Below, piece by piece: positions 45,389-58,089 of a DNA stretch of 64,000 bases. This DNA comes from Narthecium ossifragum. Its lineage: Eukaryota; Streptophyta; Magnoliopsida; Dioscoreales; Nartheciaceae. The position numbers and the translations under genes were made by a program. Where the stretch lies: NCBI GenBank assembly GCA_963920575.1, contig OY986972.1, positions 10,614,010-10,678,009 on the forward strand, written 5' to 3'. Numbering within the stretch: position 1 is the first letter of the stretch; every line of letters starts with the position of its first letter. A model generated the notes under the pieces. That model was given only the letters and a program-made list of their open reading frames with translations. It was not told the DNA's origin and made no database searches.

Positions 45389-47621
45389 TGTCGCGCCCCG
45401 ACCCGCGTAGGCCCAACCGGGCCGGGCGACGCGAACCAGAACCTAACCTACTGCGGAAAAATTTTGGCGAGGTTTCCCTCTAATCGTAGTGGTTACCCTA
45501 GCAAGTCATAATCATCCTGTATTAACAACAATTACAAACGTCAAACACTGGAACTGGAATAGATACAAAACCTCAAACAGGGAAATTATACATTTATCAC
45601 TCCCGTAGGAGACTATCTATAACAAAAAGGGTAAAAAAAGTATAATCGCCACCTCTCAAGCACCGCCAGACGCCAACACGTCACCAAACACCAGCCCGGT
45701 AGGGGCGACCGAAGAAGAGCTCGCGCCAGCACCTGCAAAACGCAGCCCGGGTAGGAGTGAGCACTAACCTCAGCAGGGACACTACACTACGACACTCACA
45801 AGGGAGGGAACACAACAGTGTCGCCCCCAAGCAAAGCCTAGGTGTATCACAGGGGTCCCATAACCCCACCGGATGCCCCTGAGAGCCCCATCCATGGTCG
45901 TCCAGCGAACTGGTCACACACTGGGTCACACTCAGTAAGGCAGGAAACGACACTGCCAACTCACAACAGGATCCTAGGCACTGTTGGCGGATAGCACCGC
46001 TGGGTAGTCACACTTGCCACCCAAGAGTTCTAGAAGGGCTGGGCACCGGCTACACCTTGACTTGGCTCGAGGCCGACACAACCTCTAAACATCAAGCAAC
46101 ATCAGTATTCATGTCATCTAACCCTATCATCGAAAACGACTGAATACTACAATCGAGTCCTGCACCAAGCTACCCGCAACGGTCCTAAGAGATAGATCCG
46201 GGCTACTCAGAAGCCCAGGATCGGCAACGCCCTAAACAGATGCAACTAGTGCACAACACAATGCATGCTATGAACATGCGCAGAATAAACACATGTAAGC
46301 ATGCAACAGGATGTGATGATATAAATATAAGGTCTGGGCACGGCACCCTGCCGGCCCGAGGTGGTGAACAAATACTAAGGTCTAGGGACTGCTGCAGTGG
46401 TACCACCACCAACTGCCAGCTGTCCACCACAGCACCTGCACCGGGAAACAACCCCGCAAACAACAGCTCACGAATATAGCAGATAGAGCCCTCGGCGCAC
46501 GCCGGCATGCAAGGCTATGGAAAGCTGTAGGGCTACCCGCCCGTTTATTCTACACAATCCCAGGAGTCATCACTTCCCTGGTTCACCACTGCCCTATTAT
46601 AGGGCTAGCATGCTTAATCATATGTACCAAGTATTAAGACAGTAAGGAAAGAAACTGTCATACAAAGCCACGAGGGCAAAAACCCACTTAAAACGCTTTT
46701 CAGCCACTAAGGGATCGATCTCCCTTCCCAAGGGGATCGATCTCTTAGTACTTAGGGAAAACTCGTCCCTATCAACCGAAGGAGATTGATCTGCCTTCCC
46801 AAGGGGATCGATCTTCCTCGTGACTCATCGCCACCAGCCACCAAGAGATCGATCTCCCTTCTCAAGGGGATCGATCTCGCTCGGGCTGGGTGCAACGCAC
46901 CAGAAGAGATCGATCTCCCTTCTTAAGGGGATCGATCCCAATGGGTTCTCCGGCGTGCTTCCGACGAGGAATACCGCCGGAAAACACATCCAAACCTAAC
47001 CAAACTCTGGGGTCTGATAGATCAAGATCCCACGAGTCCAAAACCGTGAAAACATGAGAAATAAACATGCATATATACAGATCTAACCAAAAGAACATGA
47101 ATCAAATCGGAAAACTCAAAACCCCGAAATAAAAGTAGGTAGGAATCCCTACCGGAGTAAGAGCGGCTTAAATCCAAGCAGCTAGGCCTTAGATCTTCCT
47201 CAAACGAGCTCAGATCTAGCAAGAACGCGGCTCAAATCTCGGAAAAACCAAAAAAATCAAAGGATAACGATCTTGTTTGCTTTATAGGCAAACGAACCGA
47301 CATAAGGGAGATCGATCTCCCCTTGAGGAGAGATCGACCCTCCTTGCCAGAACGAGTTTGACTTTTTGGCACAAGGAGATCGATCTCTTAGCTAGAGAGG
47401 ATCGATCCCCCTTGTCCAGAAAGCTAGACTTGGGCCAAAACTCAAGCCCAAGCCCGGATCTTTCGATCCCGGGTCCCACTAACCATTCTAAGCAAGCATT
47501 ACCACAAACATGGTCAGTGTGTGCACACGCGCGAGTGTGAAACTAACCGACAAGGTGCAATTTACCCAATTGCCCTTGCGGTCCACAACGAGCCACAAGA
47601 GGGGAGGGACGGGTCCTCACA
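45389..47621 (-). repeat. Solo LTR S2
   Basis: 2233-bp reverse chromovirus LTR without internal sequence, flanked by CTCAG (45384-45388) and TTCAG (47622-47626), one mismatch. GATCGATC sites lie at 46705-46950 and 47308-47415, on either side of a reverse TATAAAG at 47280-47286. The second cluster is directly upstream of that box. Confidence 0.93.
47280..47286 (-). promoter_or_regulatory. Putative TATA box of S2
   Basis: Reverse strand TATAAAG in the context TTGCCTATAAAGC, identical to the box in the G 3' LTR at 58460. Confidence 0.6.
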
Positions 47622-47626
47622 TTCAG

Positions 47627-48485
47627 CCTTGTTGGCCAGCCTGTCCCTGTCCGGTTCTGAGGGAGCGCAGCAGAGCAGTTTTCCCAGGATCGTGTTTCCC
47701 GAGGTGTTGCCAGGGCTTCCACCACCCAGAGAGGTCAATTTTGAGATTGACCTAGTACCAGGTACCGCACCGATCTCTCTCCTAGTTTTCAGGATGGCAC
47801 CAGCTGAGCAGAGTGAGTTGAGGACCCAGCTAGACGAGCTGACCAGGAGAGGTTTCATCCGTCCCAGCATGTCTCCCTGGGGGGCGCCAGTGTTGTTCGC
47901 AAAGAAGAAGGATGGTACCCTTCGACTTTGCATAGAATACAGGCGGCTCAACAGGGTGACGGTGAAGAATAGGTATTCGATGCCGCGGTTCGACGACCTG
48001 TTTGACCAGCTGACAGGATCTTCAGTGTTCTCGAAGATCGATCTCCGCACTGGCTACCACCAATTGAGGGTTTGGGATTGTGACATCCCGAAGACGGCAT
48101 TTCGGACTCGGCATGCCGTTTGGGCTGACGAACGTACCAGCAGCGTTCATGGATCTCATGCAGAGGATCTTCCGGCCCTTCCTAGACGAGTTCGTGGTGG
48201 TGTTCGTCGACGACATTCTCATCTACTCCCGGTCAGAGGCGGAGCACGAGCGACACTTGGCGACAATGTTGCAGCTACTTAGGGAGCATCGGCTTTATGC
48301 CAAGGCTTCCAAGTGCCAGTTCTGGCTTGCACATGTGGTGTCGGCAGCAGGGATCTCAGTCGACCCCGCCAAGGTCGTGGCAGTGGTACAGTGGCAGAGA
48401 CCGAGGACAGTATTCGAGGTCCGTAGTTTCCTGGGCTTGGCAGGGTACTACAGGCGGTTCGTGCGGGACTTCTCCAGAGTCGCCG
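47627..48485 (+). pseudogene. pol: Element G RT
   Basis: RT from L-L-A-S-L-S-L through S-P-W-G-A-P-V-L-F and the catalytic F-V-D-D (48203-48214) to [10 protein letters not shown]. About 25 bases are missing at 48115, by comparison with C, just before M-P-F-G-L-T-N, which shifts the frame. A further short deletion removes the E-F-L-G residues before H-V-V-S-A-A. S3 interrupts after the CGCCG at 48481-48485. Confidence 0.88.
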
Positions 48486-51155
48486 TGTGAGGACCCTTAA
48501 GTCCAACCTGGTCCGACCGAGTTAGGTCGAGGGTCTGGGTTTGTGATTTGGCTCGGTTGGCCTTGGGATGCGATCGGTTGATCGCATCGCTGTTTTTGAC
48601 CCCAGTGGCATTTTGGTAAATATGCTCCCTGGTGGTCAGTTTCACACCCGCGTTGCACACATGGCCTTTGATTGATGTATGTGTTTGATTAGGACCTTTA
48701 GGGCGCTTCCGATCGGAAGATCAGAGCTCGATCGGGAGAGATCGAATCGGACGGCTGTGATGGATTCCAGTTTTCTATTTAAGCCTTCCTTCTCCTTTTC
48801 TTTCTTTCTTTTCTTCTTCTCCTGCAATCTCTCTTCTCTCTCTCTCCTGCGGCTGAGCTAGGGCTCTGGAGGCGCGGCTTTCGAGGAGCGGATTCAGGCG
48901 ATCGGAGTTGGGGAATGCATGGAGGAGCTGCCCTATCTCTTCAAGTAGGTGTTTCTACCTCGATCTTAGGATCGGGTTCTCCTAGGATAGGTTTAATGTA
49001 TTTTCGCTGTAGGAATACTTGTTAGAATGTTGTGCAGTTCATTGTGCATGTGTTATGGATGGTTTGAAGTATTCCTAACTCGCGATTTCCGTATTCTAAA
49101 GGTCGATTTCGGTATTATCGCCGTTTCGTCGGTTTTCGCCCATTTGAACCTAGATAGGAGATTTAACCGTCAAAAATGTGATTTTTGTATACCATTGGAT
49201 TCCCCATCGAGAATCACACTTGCTTGCAAAATCTCATTGTTTTCCAACTTGATTTGATCCTTGAAATCCAAGAAATTGGATTTCCGACACTGTTCTGATG
49301 AACTATGCCTAGGGCTCGACGGTCGATCGGTGCATCGACCGTCAAGCGTCGATACGCTCTTTCGGGGCTCGACGGTCGATCGGTGCATCGATCGTCGAGT
49401 ATTGATTTGCTCTTTCTGGGCCTGACGGTCGACCGTCGGATCGACCATCTCATCGACCGTCAGGCTCTGTCGGGATTTTAGCCTCCCAGGGTCGATGCAT
49501 GGATCAACCGCGAGATCTTCGCTTTTTCGATTTTACCTGACGGTTGACCGTCGCATCGACCGTCAGGCGCTGTTTGGTTTTGGGCTTCCCAGGGTCGATG
49601 AGTGGATCGACCGTCGCCCTTTGGTTTTCTTCGTGTTGACCTCACGGTCGACCGTGGCATCGATCGTGACATCAACCGTGGCCTCACGGTCGACCGTCGG
49701 ATCGACCGTCACATCGACCGTTGGCCCTTGAACAAGGTTTTCTGGTCTTTCTTGAATGGCTTTTAATCGCGATTGATCTTTAAACATGTTGGGAGGTTTG
49801 CAAGTGAATTTTGTAGAGTTTTAAAGGGATTTCTATCGGGTTTGAGGATCGATTTGAGTATTTTCCTTTTTGGACGAATCTATGGTTTTGATCGCATTTA
49901 ATACATGTTTGATTGTAGTCAAATGCTTCTTTGATTGCCTAACCATTAGCTAGCTATGAGTGCTAGTTAATGTGAAATTGTGGAACCTTAGCCTGATGCC
50001 GGCGTGTGCCGAGGGCTATTGTATAAATGTGGCCAGTTACCTGCAGGGTAACTGTGGACCCTTAGTCTGTCAGGTGCAAGAGAGCACTGAAGACTATTGT
50101 ATAACTGTGTTTAATGCTTTCCTTAGATCTTTGTTTGGTTAGCATAGTTTACTGTATTTGAGGCCTTTGCTATGCTTACCCTTTGGCTAGCTGCAGGCTA
50201 TGCCTGGCCCTGTATGATTAATGACATCTTGTTGCATGCTTATATCTTGTTATCTGTGCATGAGCATTGCATGCATCTTGATTGCATTAGAGGCATCTGA
50301 GGTTAGGCGGGCAATGGTTTGGGTCGCCGTTCCGAGGCTCTCGGGTAGCTCGGATCTAGCCTTAGGACCGTGGCTGGGTAGTCAGGTTTAGGGTGTGATT
50401 GTTGAATCAGATCTCATGTTATTGAGGATTTGCGATAATTGACTCTGATCAATGTTTCAGGTTTAGAGGTCGTGTTGGTCTCCCAAGGCCAAGTGCTAAG
50501 GATGGTTGCCGGTGCCCCTGACATGGTCCCCAGACAGTGGCTTCCTGCTGGGTAAGGGTGATCCTACTGGTTCTGGTTCTCTGTTTCCTCCCAGCGTGTT
50601 TGGAGAATGTGTCCCAGCGTGGTCGGTTGAGAAGAGTAGGACCCTTGGGGTAGTCGGCAGGGGTTGTGGAACCCCGTGGCATTCCTTAGACTTGAGCGGG
50701 AAGACAACACTGTTGTTGTTTTCCTCCCTTTAGTGTGCCGTAGAGTAGAATCCTACTAAGCTTATCGCTCACTCCTACCCGGGCTGCGTTTGCAGGTGCA
50801 GGCGCCAGTTCTTCTTCAGTAGAGCCGGCGGGATCAGCTTTTGGTGGCGCGACTACATCCAGAGGTGCTTGAGGTTGCTGGAGGATTATCTGTTGTACTG
50901 TTGGCAGATTTTGTAAACTATGTACATATTTGAGGAATTCTGGGATTACTGTATAATAGTCTTTTATTGGAAGATTTGTATCAAATATTGAATAGTACAA
51001 CTGATGTTATGTAAATTGAATTTATTTTTCACCTCTGAAATACATTGTTTAAGTTTTCTTTAATTCCGCATTGTATCGCACCAGCTGGAGATGAATAGTG
51101 TAGGTTTCCCCTCACGCCACGGCTTGGATGGGTTTTCTGGGTCGGGGTGTGACAC
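48486..51155 (+). repeat. Solo LTR S3
   Basis: 2670-bp forward chromovirus LTR of the A/H type (TGTGAGGACCC to ...GGGGTGTGACA), flanked by perfect CGCCG duplications (48481-48485 and 51156-51160). It has a TATTTAAG-like promoter word near 48776 and, downstream, the CGGTCGAT array at 49311-49735. No coding sequence. Confidence 0.95.
49311..49735. repeat. CGGTCGAT palindrome array in S3
   Basis: Repeats such as CGGTCGATCGGTGCATCGAC and GACGGTCGACCGTCGnATCGACCGTC. The block 49541-49632 aligns closely with 5569-5661 in the COP1 LTR. Related chromovirus LTRs of A and H lack an obvious equivalent. Confidence 0.88.
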
Positions 51156-51160
51156 GCCGG

Positions 51161-51861
51161 GCCATTGACCAGACTGACACAGAAGGCCTTCCCGTTCGTG
51201 TGGGATGATGCTAGTGAGCGAGCCTTCGTAGAGCTGAGGACCAGGTTGACCAGTGCACCGGTGCTGATCGTCCCCGAGCGAGGCGTTGGTTACAGTGTCT
51301 ACTGCGACGCCAATGGAGAGGGTTTGGGGTGTGTCCTCATGCAGGAGGGCCACGCAGTTTCCTATGGTTCTCGCCAGTTGAAGAACCATGATAGGAACTA
51401 TCCGACCCATGACTTGGAGCTAGCAGCAGTGGTCTTCGCCCTGAAGACCAGGCGTCACTACCTCTATGGTGAGAAGTTTTCTGTCTTCTCGGACCATAAG
51501 AGCTTGAGACACGTTTTCACCCAACGTGGCCTCAACCTGAGGCAGCGACGCTGGATGGAGCTACTGGAGGACTACGACTTCGAGTTGCACTACCATCCTG
51601 GTAAGGCAAACGTCGTAGCAGACGCGCTGAGCAGACAGGTGAGAGACACCAGAGCAGCAGTTGCAGGGTTGTCAGGGCGGCAGTGGCAGGCTCTAGAGAC
51701 GGCGGGCCAGTTGGGGCTCGAGTTTGAGGATCGGGGATCCATAGGCTTCCTCTACGCAGTGCAGAGTATGCCAACGGTCTTAGCCAGAGTGTTAGAGGCA
51801 CATCACAGTGACCCAGAGCTTGAGGAGTTACGCACAGCAGCGGGCACAGAGGGCACAGACG
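51161..51861 (+). pseudogene. Element G RNase H and integrase N-terminus
   Basis: Continues from R-V-(A)-G-P-L-T-R-L-T through RNase H ([11 protein letters not shown], then Y-G-S-R-Q-L-K-N-H) and the linker V-A-D-A-L-S-R-Q to the start of integrase (P-E-L-E-E-L-R-T-A). The frame is open across this part. The sequence then changes to H, and any stop-free reading past 51861 is chimeric. Confidence 0.9.
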
Positions 51862-54800
51862 AAGTAGGAGAGACCAGTTTCGAGAGACAGGACGATTCAG
51901 TCAGCTTTAGTCCTCTGGAGGTGCAGAGGTGTTGTAGGGGCAACTTGGGAGCGCTGGAGGCGCATGTGCAGTTTGTCCCAAGTGGTTCTTACCCTGAGGT
52001 GTTTCTTTGCCTTGTGTGGTTGCTCGGTTTGCGAGCTTGCTAACCTTTCTTGTCTTGTGCAGGTGTGCTTGTTTTTGTTTTGTTGTTTTCGACCCTACTC
52101 TTATCGAATTTCGTCCCTCTTTAAGGGTGATAGGTTGTGAGCACCCGTTCCTCCAACCCGGTCCGACCGCGGTAGGTCGAGGGTCTGGTTTTGTGGTTTG
52201 GCCCGGTTGGCCTTGGGTTGCGATCGGTTGATCGCATCGCTGGTTTTTGGACCCCAAGGGCAATTTGGTAAATTGCGTCTTGGCGGTCGGTTTCACACCC
52301 GCGTAGTGCACACACGGCCTTGATTGATGTACGTGATTGAGTAGATCCAGTAGAGATCGCAACTTGGAGCTAGATCGGATTCAGTCCGATCAGTTGGTTC
52401 GTCTGAACCGGTAAGCCACTTAAGTGGCTTAACCCTCTTTTCTCTCTCCTATTTACTTTCTCTCTTTCCTTCTCTCTTTCTTTTCCTTTCCTTTTCTTTT
52501 CCTTTCTTTTTCTTTTCCTTCTCTTCCTTCCCTGCTTTCCCGTGCCCAAGCCCCCTCCTTCCTTCCCTTCTCTCTCCCACGACAACCTTCCCTCTCTCCC
52601 GTGGCAACCCCGTCCCTTCCCCGGCGGCCTGGAGGCGGCAGCGAGGTCCCCTCCTCCTCCTCCTTCCTCCTCTCTCTCTCTCCGGCGGCAACCCTCTTCC
52701 TTCTCCGACAATGGCTGCGGCTGTGGGAGGCCTCCGGTGGCTCTCCGGCGAGCTGGAGACGACGGCGACGACGGAGGACGGTGGATCACGGCGGATTGAA
52801 GCTTGGATTTGCGTTTAAGGTAGGGTTTCTACCGTGATCTTTAGGATATGCTAGATCTAGGGTTTGATTGTTGGATTAATTGATTTCTGTGTTAATTAGT
52901 CCCTCTAAGCATGCTTAACATGTGATCTAGCTTCCATGAAATTTGATTTGGGTTTTATCCGGATTTTTTGGAAGTTTTTCCCGGATTTTATCGAGGTTCT
53001 GTTTTTCTGCGAGCTGAGCGGTTCTAGCTCAGATCTGGGCTCGTACATGCATGATCTCGTTTGATCATCAAGATGAAAGTTGTAGATCATCGAATCTACT
53101 TTCATTTTCCGCTGATTTCATAATTTTCAGAGTTTTCTACGATTTATGGTGATTATTCTTCGGATCTGCGACGAGACCGAAATTAGCGAATTGATTAGTG
53201 AATTCTGGGAAGATTAGCCATTAGATTAATCCAATTCTTGGGCTGCATGTTCCTAGTATGCTAATATACATTTTCCCAAGTTCAGTTTCAAATTCGACGT
53301 CGTTTGGACGTCGAATTGATAAGCTTTCATCGTCTCTAACTAGGGTTTACTGTAGAAATCCGGAATTTAGCATCTTAATGGATTTTCGATATTTTACCGT
53401 GTTTAATCCTTCGAGATACATGCTTAATTCACCTAATGCCCTTAATTGATGTTCTTAATAACATCTAGGATTGACAAGCTAGATTTGATAGGTTTGGGTG
53501 TTTGAACCCTCGATATCGGTTTGTCGGTTTAACTAGCTAACTATTCCTGCTTAGTTAGCTTTTAATTAAATAATCATGCCATGTTATATATATAGATTGC
53601 ATGCTTTATATTTGCTTAACCCCGTGTGGGCTTGTGGTTGAACCAAGGGAGTCATGCCCCTTGGGATGGTTAGATAACTGAGCGGGCCGCTGGTGTGCCA
53701 CTTGTGTTAATTTGTAATTGTGGCCTGTTGTATATTGTGTGGCCGGGGTTGTGCCCCTGTTATAGAAATTGTGGTTGACGGCTGTGGACGTCGTTGTAAT
53801 ACCGGATTTTGATCTGTTGGATACTGGTTATTATAGCTTTGCTAGATAGATCCTTATTGCTTGAACCCTTGCTATGTTTACCCTTCGGCAAGTTTGATGC
53901 TTCGCCTAACCCGTGTATGTTGTCTTGGCATATTGTTGCATGCTACTATTCCTGTATTCCTGTGCCTGAGCATTGCATGCATCTGTTTGCATTAGAAGCA
54001 TTAGGCTAGGTGGTAGGCGATGGTTCCGATCGTCGATCCGGGGTTCTCGGGTAGCCCGGATCTAGCCCTAGGACCGGGGTTTGGGTAGTCGAGGATTAGG
54101 ACGTGAATGTCATCAATGATCATGTTTGATATCATTCGAGGATTATTAAGTAGTCGGACTGGAATATTATATTGTTTGAGGTTTAGAGGTCGTGTCGCTC
54201 TCCCCGACCGTGTGCTAAGGATGTAATCGATGTGTTCCCGACGTGATCCCCAGGCAGTGGTATCCCTGTTGGATAAGGGTGATCCTGCATGGTACTGTTC
54301 CCCTGTTAGTGCTTAGGGTGATCTTGGTAACATGTTCAAGAGAGAGGTTCATGACAGGAGCCCTTGGGACATCGATGGGTTATGGAGCCCGAGACATACC
54401 TTAGACTCAGGCGGGAAGCGACACTGTTGTGTTCCCTTTCCTTTGTGAGTGACGTAGAGTAGAACCCTACTGAGCAAGCTTTGGTGCTCACTCCTACCTG
54501 GGCTGCATCGGCGATGCAGGTCGATGCAGTCCCTTCGTTTTCAGGTAGTTGCGGTGTTGGAGGCGGCACTCCCCTTGGTGGTGCGTGAGAACGAGGATAT
54601 CATCACTTTATCTTATTCAATTGATGTACAACTTTAAATATATAAATTGTAATCTGAAGGAGAAATGTATTTGTATTCCAATTTGATGTAAATTGATCAG
54701 AGATTGCTGTACTTAGAGGATTTGAATCATTATTGTAACTTTTTAAAGTTAATTGAGTATTGTAGTCGTTAATTTGTATTATGATTTGATGATAGGATAG

Positions 54801-54938
54801 TTTAAATTAATTGTGAATATTATAATCATGCACCAGGTTTAAAAGTGATGTTTGCAGGGGAGGCTCTCGCCGTTTGATTTTAGAATTTAGGACCCTCACG
54901 TCCCGGTCCGGATGGGTTTTCTGGGTCGGGGCGTGACA
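51862..54938 (+). mobile_element. Element H: chromovirus remnant, chromodomain tail plus 3' LTR
   Basis: At about 51862 G gives way to R-R-D-Q-F-R, then [15 protein letters not shown], the chromodomain of another element, in shifting frames. A leader follows with ACTCTTATCGAATTTCG, then a full LTR from 52136. On the right G resumes at 54939 (CTGGGCAGTATCGCC). Everything 5' of the chromodomain, including the 5' LTR and the left target copy, is missing. Confidence 0.85.
52136..54938 (+). repeat. Element H 3' LTR
   Basis: 2803 bp, TGTGAGCACCC to ...GGGGCGTGACA. A/S3-type start (GGTCGAGGGTCTGG, GATCGGTTGATCGCATCGC). It has a pyrimidine-rich tract at about 52436-52690. Confidence 0.88.
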
Positions 54939-55487
54939 CTGGGCAGTATCGCCAGACGGAGGGCTACGGTTCCGAGGCAGAGTAGCAGTTCCAGGTCAAG
55001 TTCTTCGAGACGACGTCCTACGAGAGTTCCACCACTCTCGCTTTGCAATTCATCCCGGCGGCACCAAGATGTACCAGGATCTTCGGCGACAGTTCTGGTG
55101 GCGTGGGATGAAGAGGGCAGTGACGGAGTTTGTATCGCGCTGCCTTACCTGTCAGAAGGTTAAGGCAGAGCACCAGCGGACTCCGGGGTTACTACAGCCG
55201 CTTCCACTAGCTGAGTGGAAGTGGGAGCACATCACGATGGACTTCGTGATCGGGCTACCGAGGTCTCCTAGGGAGAACGACGTGATTTGGGTCATCGTTG
55301 ATCGATTGACCAAATCGGCGCACTTCCTGCCTATGCGGACGACAGACTCGTCTGACAGGTTAGGCGGTTTGTACGTCCGAGGTAGTCAGACTACACAGGG
55401 TTCCAGTGTCTATCGTGTCAGACCGTGACCCCAGGTTCACTAGCAGGGTCTGGCGGGGCTTTCAGGAGGCAGTTGGCATACTCCTGA
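54939..55487 (+). pseudogene. Element G integrase, central part
   Basis: Zinc finger (H-H-S-R-F-A-I-H, then C-L-T-C-Q-K) and the first Asp (M-D-F-V-I-G-L-P). Two bases are missing near 55381 by comparison with other copies (Y-V-R-E-V-V-R-L), which shifts the frame before S-D-R-D-P-R-F, the second Asp. S4 interrupts after CCTGA (55483-55487). Confidence 0.88.
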
Positions 55488-57194
55488 TGTCGCGCCCCGA
55501 CCCGCAGGACCCAGACCAGGCCGGGACACGACGGGAAAAACCTACAACCACTAGCCTCAACTGGCGGAAACAGTTGAGACTAACAGCCCAGCTGGCGGAA
55601 ACAGCTGGCCACAGGCACAAGCGGAAGCAAGCTACTACAACATCTATTAACAACTATTACAAAAACAGTAATAATAGAGTTAAACAGAGTTTTAGTACGA
55701 CAAGCTACAAGGGATCAACAGTCCCCAAAAAGAAGCTACAACACCCACCGGGGTCTCGGAAAAAACACAAACAAAACCATCCTGACCCTCAGACATGGTT
55801 AGGAGCCGACGCGCCACCTCGAGAGAGCCGACGGGGAAGCACCGGAGAGGAACTGGGACCCGCACCTGCAAACAACACAGTCCAGGTAGGAATGAGCAAC
55901 AGTTCAGCAGGGTCCTACTCTACCACTCTCGCTAACAAGGCAAACCCAACGAGCCAACCCTGAAATCAAGTACTGAGCCTTGCCAAGGATCCCATAAATC
56001 CCGTCAATAACCCGAAGGGCTCCTGTCCCAAGTACGCCCCTCCGACAACCACTGCTCGGGGGTGGACAACTCCGACAATCCCTGACACAGGGTGGACATG
56101 ACGCTACTAGTAGAACACCCTTCTCCAAGCGGGATCTCCACACTTGGCGGAACGACCGAGGTTAAGACTACCATCTCTCAGTACTCCAAGCTACAGAGCC
56201 AACAGGACCCCTAACTCCTGACCAAGGACTAAGCCTAGCCAGGGAGTCCATCGATCCCATCGATGTCGCTCTCGCTCGGGCGGGTTGGGCCACCCCGACC
56301 AAGATCGATCTCATCCCATGAGATTGATCTGGATTTGGGTTAACCGGCGGCCGGACGGCGAGGAAAAGATACCGCCGGAAACCTCCACCATACCTCACCA
56401 AACTAGGTGGGTTGGTAGATCTCAGTGCCACGAAGCTACTCAAGGCTTCAAAACCGGAAACCTTCAACTCCACAAGGAGATCCATTGAAATCAAAACCGG
56501 ATTTCAAAACCCTTACACAAGCCGGAGTTTTGAGAGAGAACCCTACCTCTTCAACGCAGCTTCGATCCCCAAGGCCTAACCCTGGACCTTCCTCGCCTCG
56601 CCACGAACCCAACGAACCTTCAAGCTCCAGGAAGGGTGGTCAGAGGAGGAAGAACGGCGAGCGGAAGCTCTCAGCCGGAACAGGGGAAGAAACAGAGCCC
56701 GGGAGAAGGAGGAAGAAGATGAAGAAAGGAAGGAGGAGGGGAAGGGTTAAGGCCGGGGGGAAAGTCGGCGAAGGCGGGGGAAAGGCGACGGAGGGGAGCA
56801 AAAGTCTCCCCTCCCCTGACAGGGGAAGCGAAGGCCATCGCCGTGGCCGTCCTTCGACGCCACCGCCAACGACTTCCAGGCACAGAGAGATCGATCTTCA
56901 TGGCCATGGAGATCGATCTCCCTTGCCCAGAACGACGACCTCTAGGCATAAAGAGATCGATCTTCATTGCCATGGAGATCGATCTCCCTTGCCCAAAACG
57001 GCAACCTTGGGCTGAGACACAAGCCCAAGCCCAGGACTACCGAACCCGGTTCCACCTAACCTTTCTAACAAACACAAACACCAAACAAGGTCTGTGTGTG
57101 CACACCCAGTGTGAAACGACCGCCAAGGCGCAATTTCCCAAATTGCCCTTGGGTCAACAACAAGCCAAAGGAAAAAGAGGGGCAGGTCCTCACA
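55488..57194 (-). repeat. Solo LTR S4
   Basis: 1707-bp reverse chromovirus LTR flanked by perfect CCTGA duplications (55483-55487 and 57195-57199). It is shorter than the others and has GATCGATC sites at about 56300-56330 and 56885-56990. The plus-strand frame at 56425-57015 crosses low-complexity sequence and is not a gene. Confidence 0.93.
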
Positions 57195-57199
57195 CCTGA

Positions 57200-58013
57200 C
57201 CTTCAGTACGGCGTTTCATTCGCACACAGACGGACAGTCAGAGCGGACGATCCAGATCATGGAGGACATGCTGAGAGCATGTGTCCTCGACACAGGAGGC
57301 AGTTGGGAGGAGCACGTTCCCTTGGTGGAGTTCGCCTACAACAACAGCTACCAGCCCAGTCTTGGAGTCGCACATTTCGAGGCGTTGTACGGTAGGTCCT
57401 GTCGTTCCCCAGTTTCCTAGACAAAGGTTGGAGAGGCTTCACTCACCGATCCAGACATTGTCAGGAGGTCGTCAGAGAGGTTAGCGCAGATCAGGCAGAG
57501 GCTTCTGACGGCTGAGAGCCGGCAGAAGAGCTACATAGACCAGAGACGGTGACCGCTTGAGTTTCGCAGTTGGCGATAGTGTGTTCCTGCAGGCAGCACC
57601 GTACAGAGGGTCTGTCAGGTTTGGCAGCGGGGGCAAGTTGGCTCCGAGGTTCGTCGGGCCGTTTGAGATCTTAGAGAGGGTCGGCAAGGTAGCCTACCGC
57701 TTGGACCTTCCTCAGCACATGTCTGCTGTGCACCCGACCTTTCACGTGTCGATGCTGAGGAGGTACCACCCCGACTCATCGCATGTCATCAGAGTGGATG
57801 ACATCTAGCTTGAGTCAGACGCGACGTTCGTTGAGCAGCCTGTTCGAGTACTTGACCGGAGGGATCAGGTCTTGCGGGGCAAGACGATTCCCTTGGTCAA
57901 GGTACTGTGGAGGCACAGAGGCGTCGAGGAGATGACCTGGGAGCGCGAGGCGCGCATGCAACAGGAGTATCCGCACTTGTTCGCTTCTCGAGGTAACTTT
58001 TGTCATGTCTTCT
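57200..58013 (+). pseudogene. Element G integrase C-terminus and chromodomain
   Basis: Begins with the Glu-containing motif (D-G-Q-S-E-R-T-I-Q-I) and A-Y-N-N-S-Y-Q. Stops: TAG at 57418-57420 in place of Trp, TGA at 57550-57552 in place of Arg. A one-base insertion near 57563 shifts the frame into [11 protein letters not shown] and [12 protein letters not shown] at 57806 replaces Glu. The chromodomain is well preserved: V-L-W-R-H-R-G-V-E-E-M-T-W-E-R-E. Confidence 0.88.
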
Positions 58014-58089
58014 AGTGTAGCTGTTTCATTGCTTTCGAGCCCTACCCTTATTGAATCTCGGGAGGAGATTTCCTTTAAGGGTATGAGGA

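Noticed and set aside
51862..52043. C-terminal extension of the G RNase H/integrase frame
   Set aside because: The codons after 51861 belong to H read out of frame across the junction.
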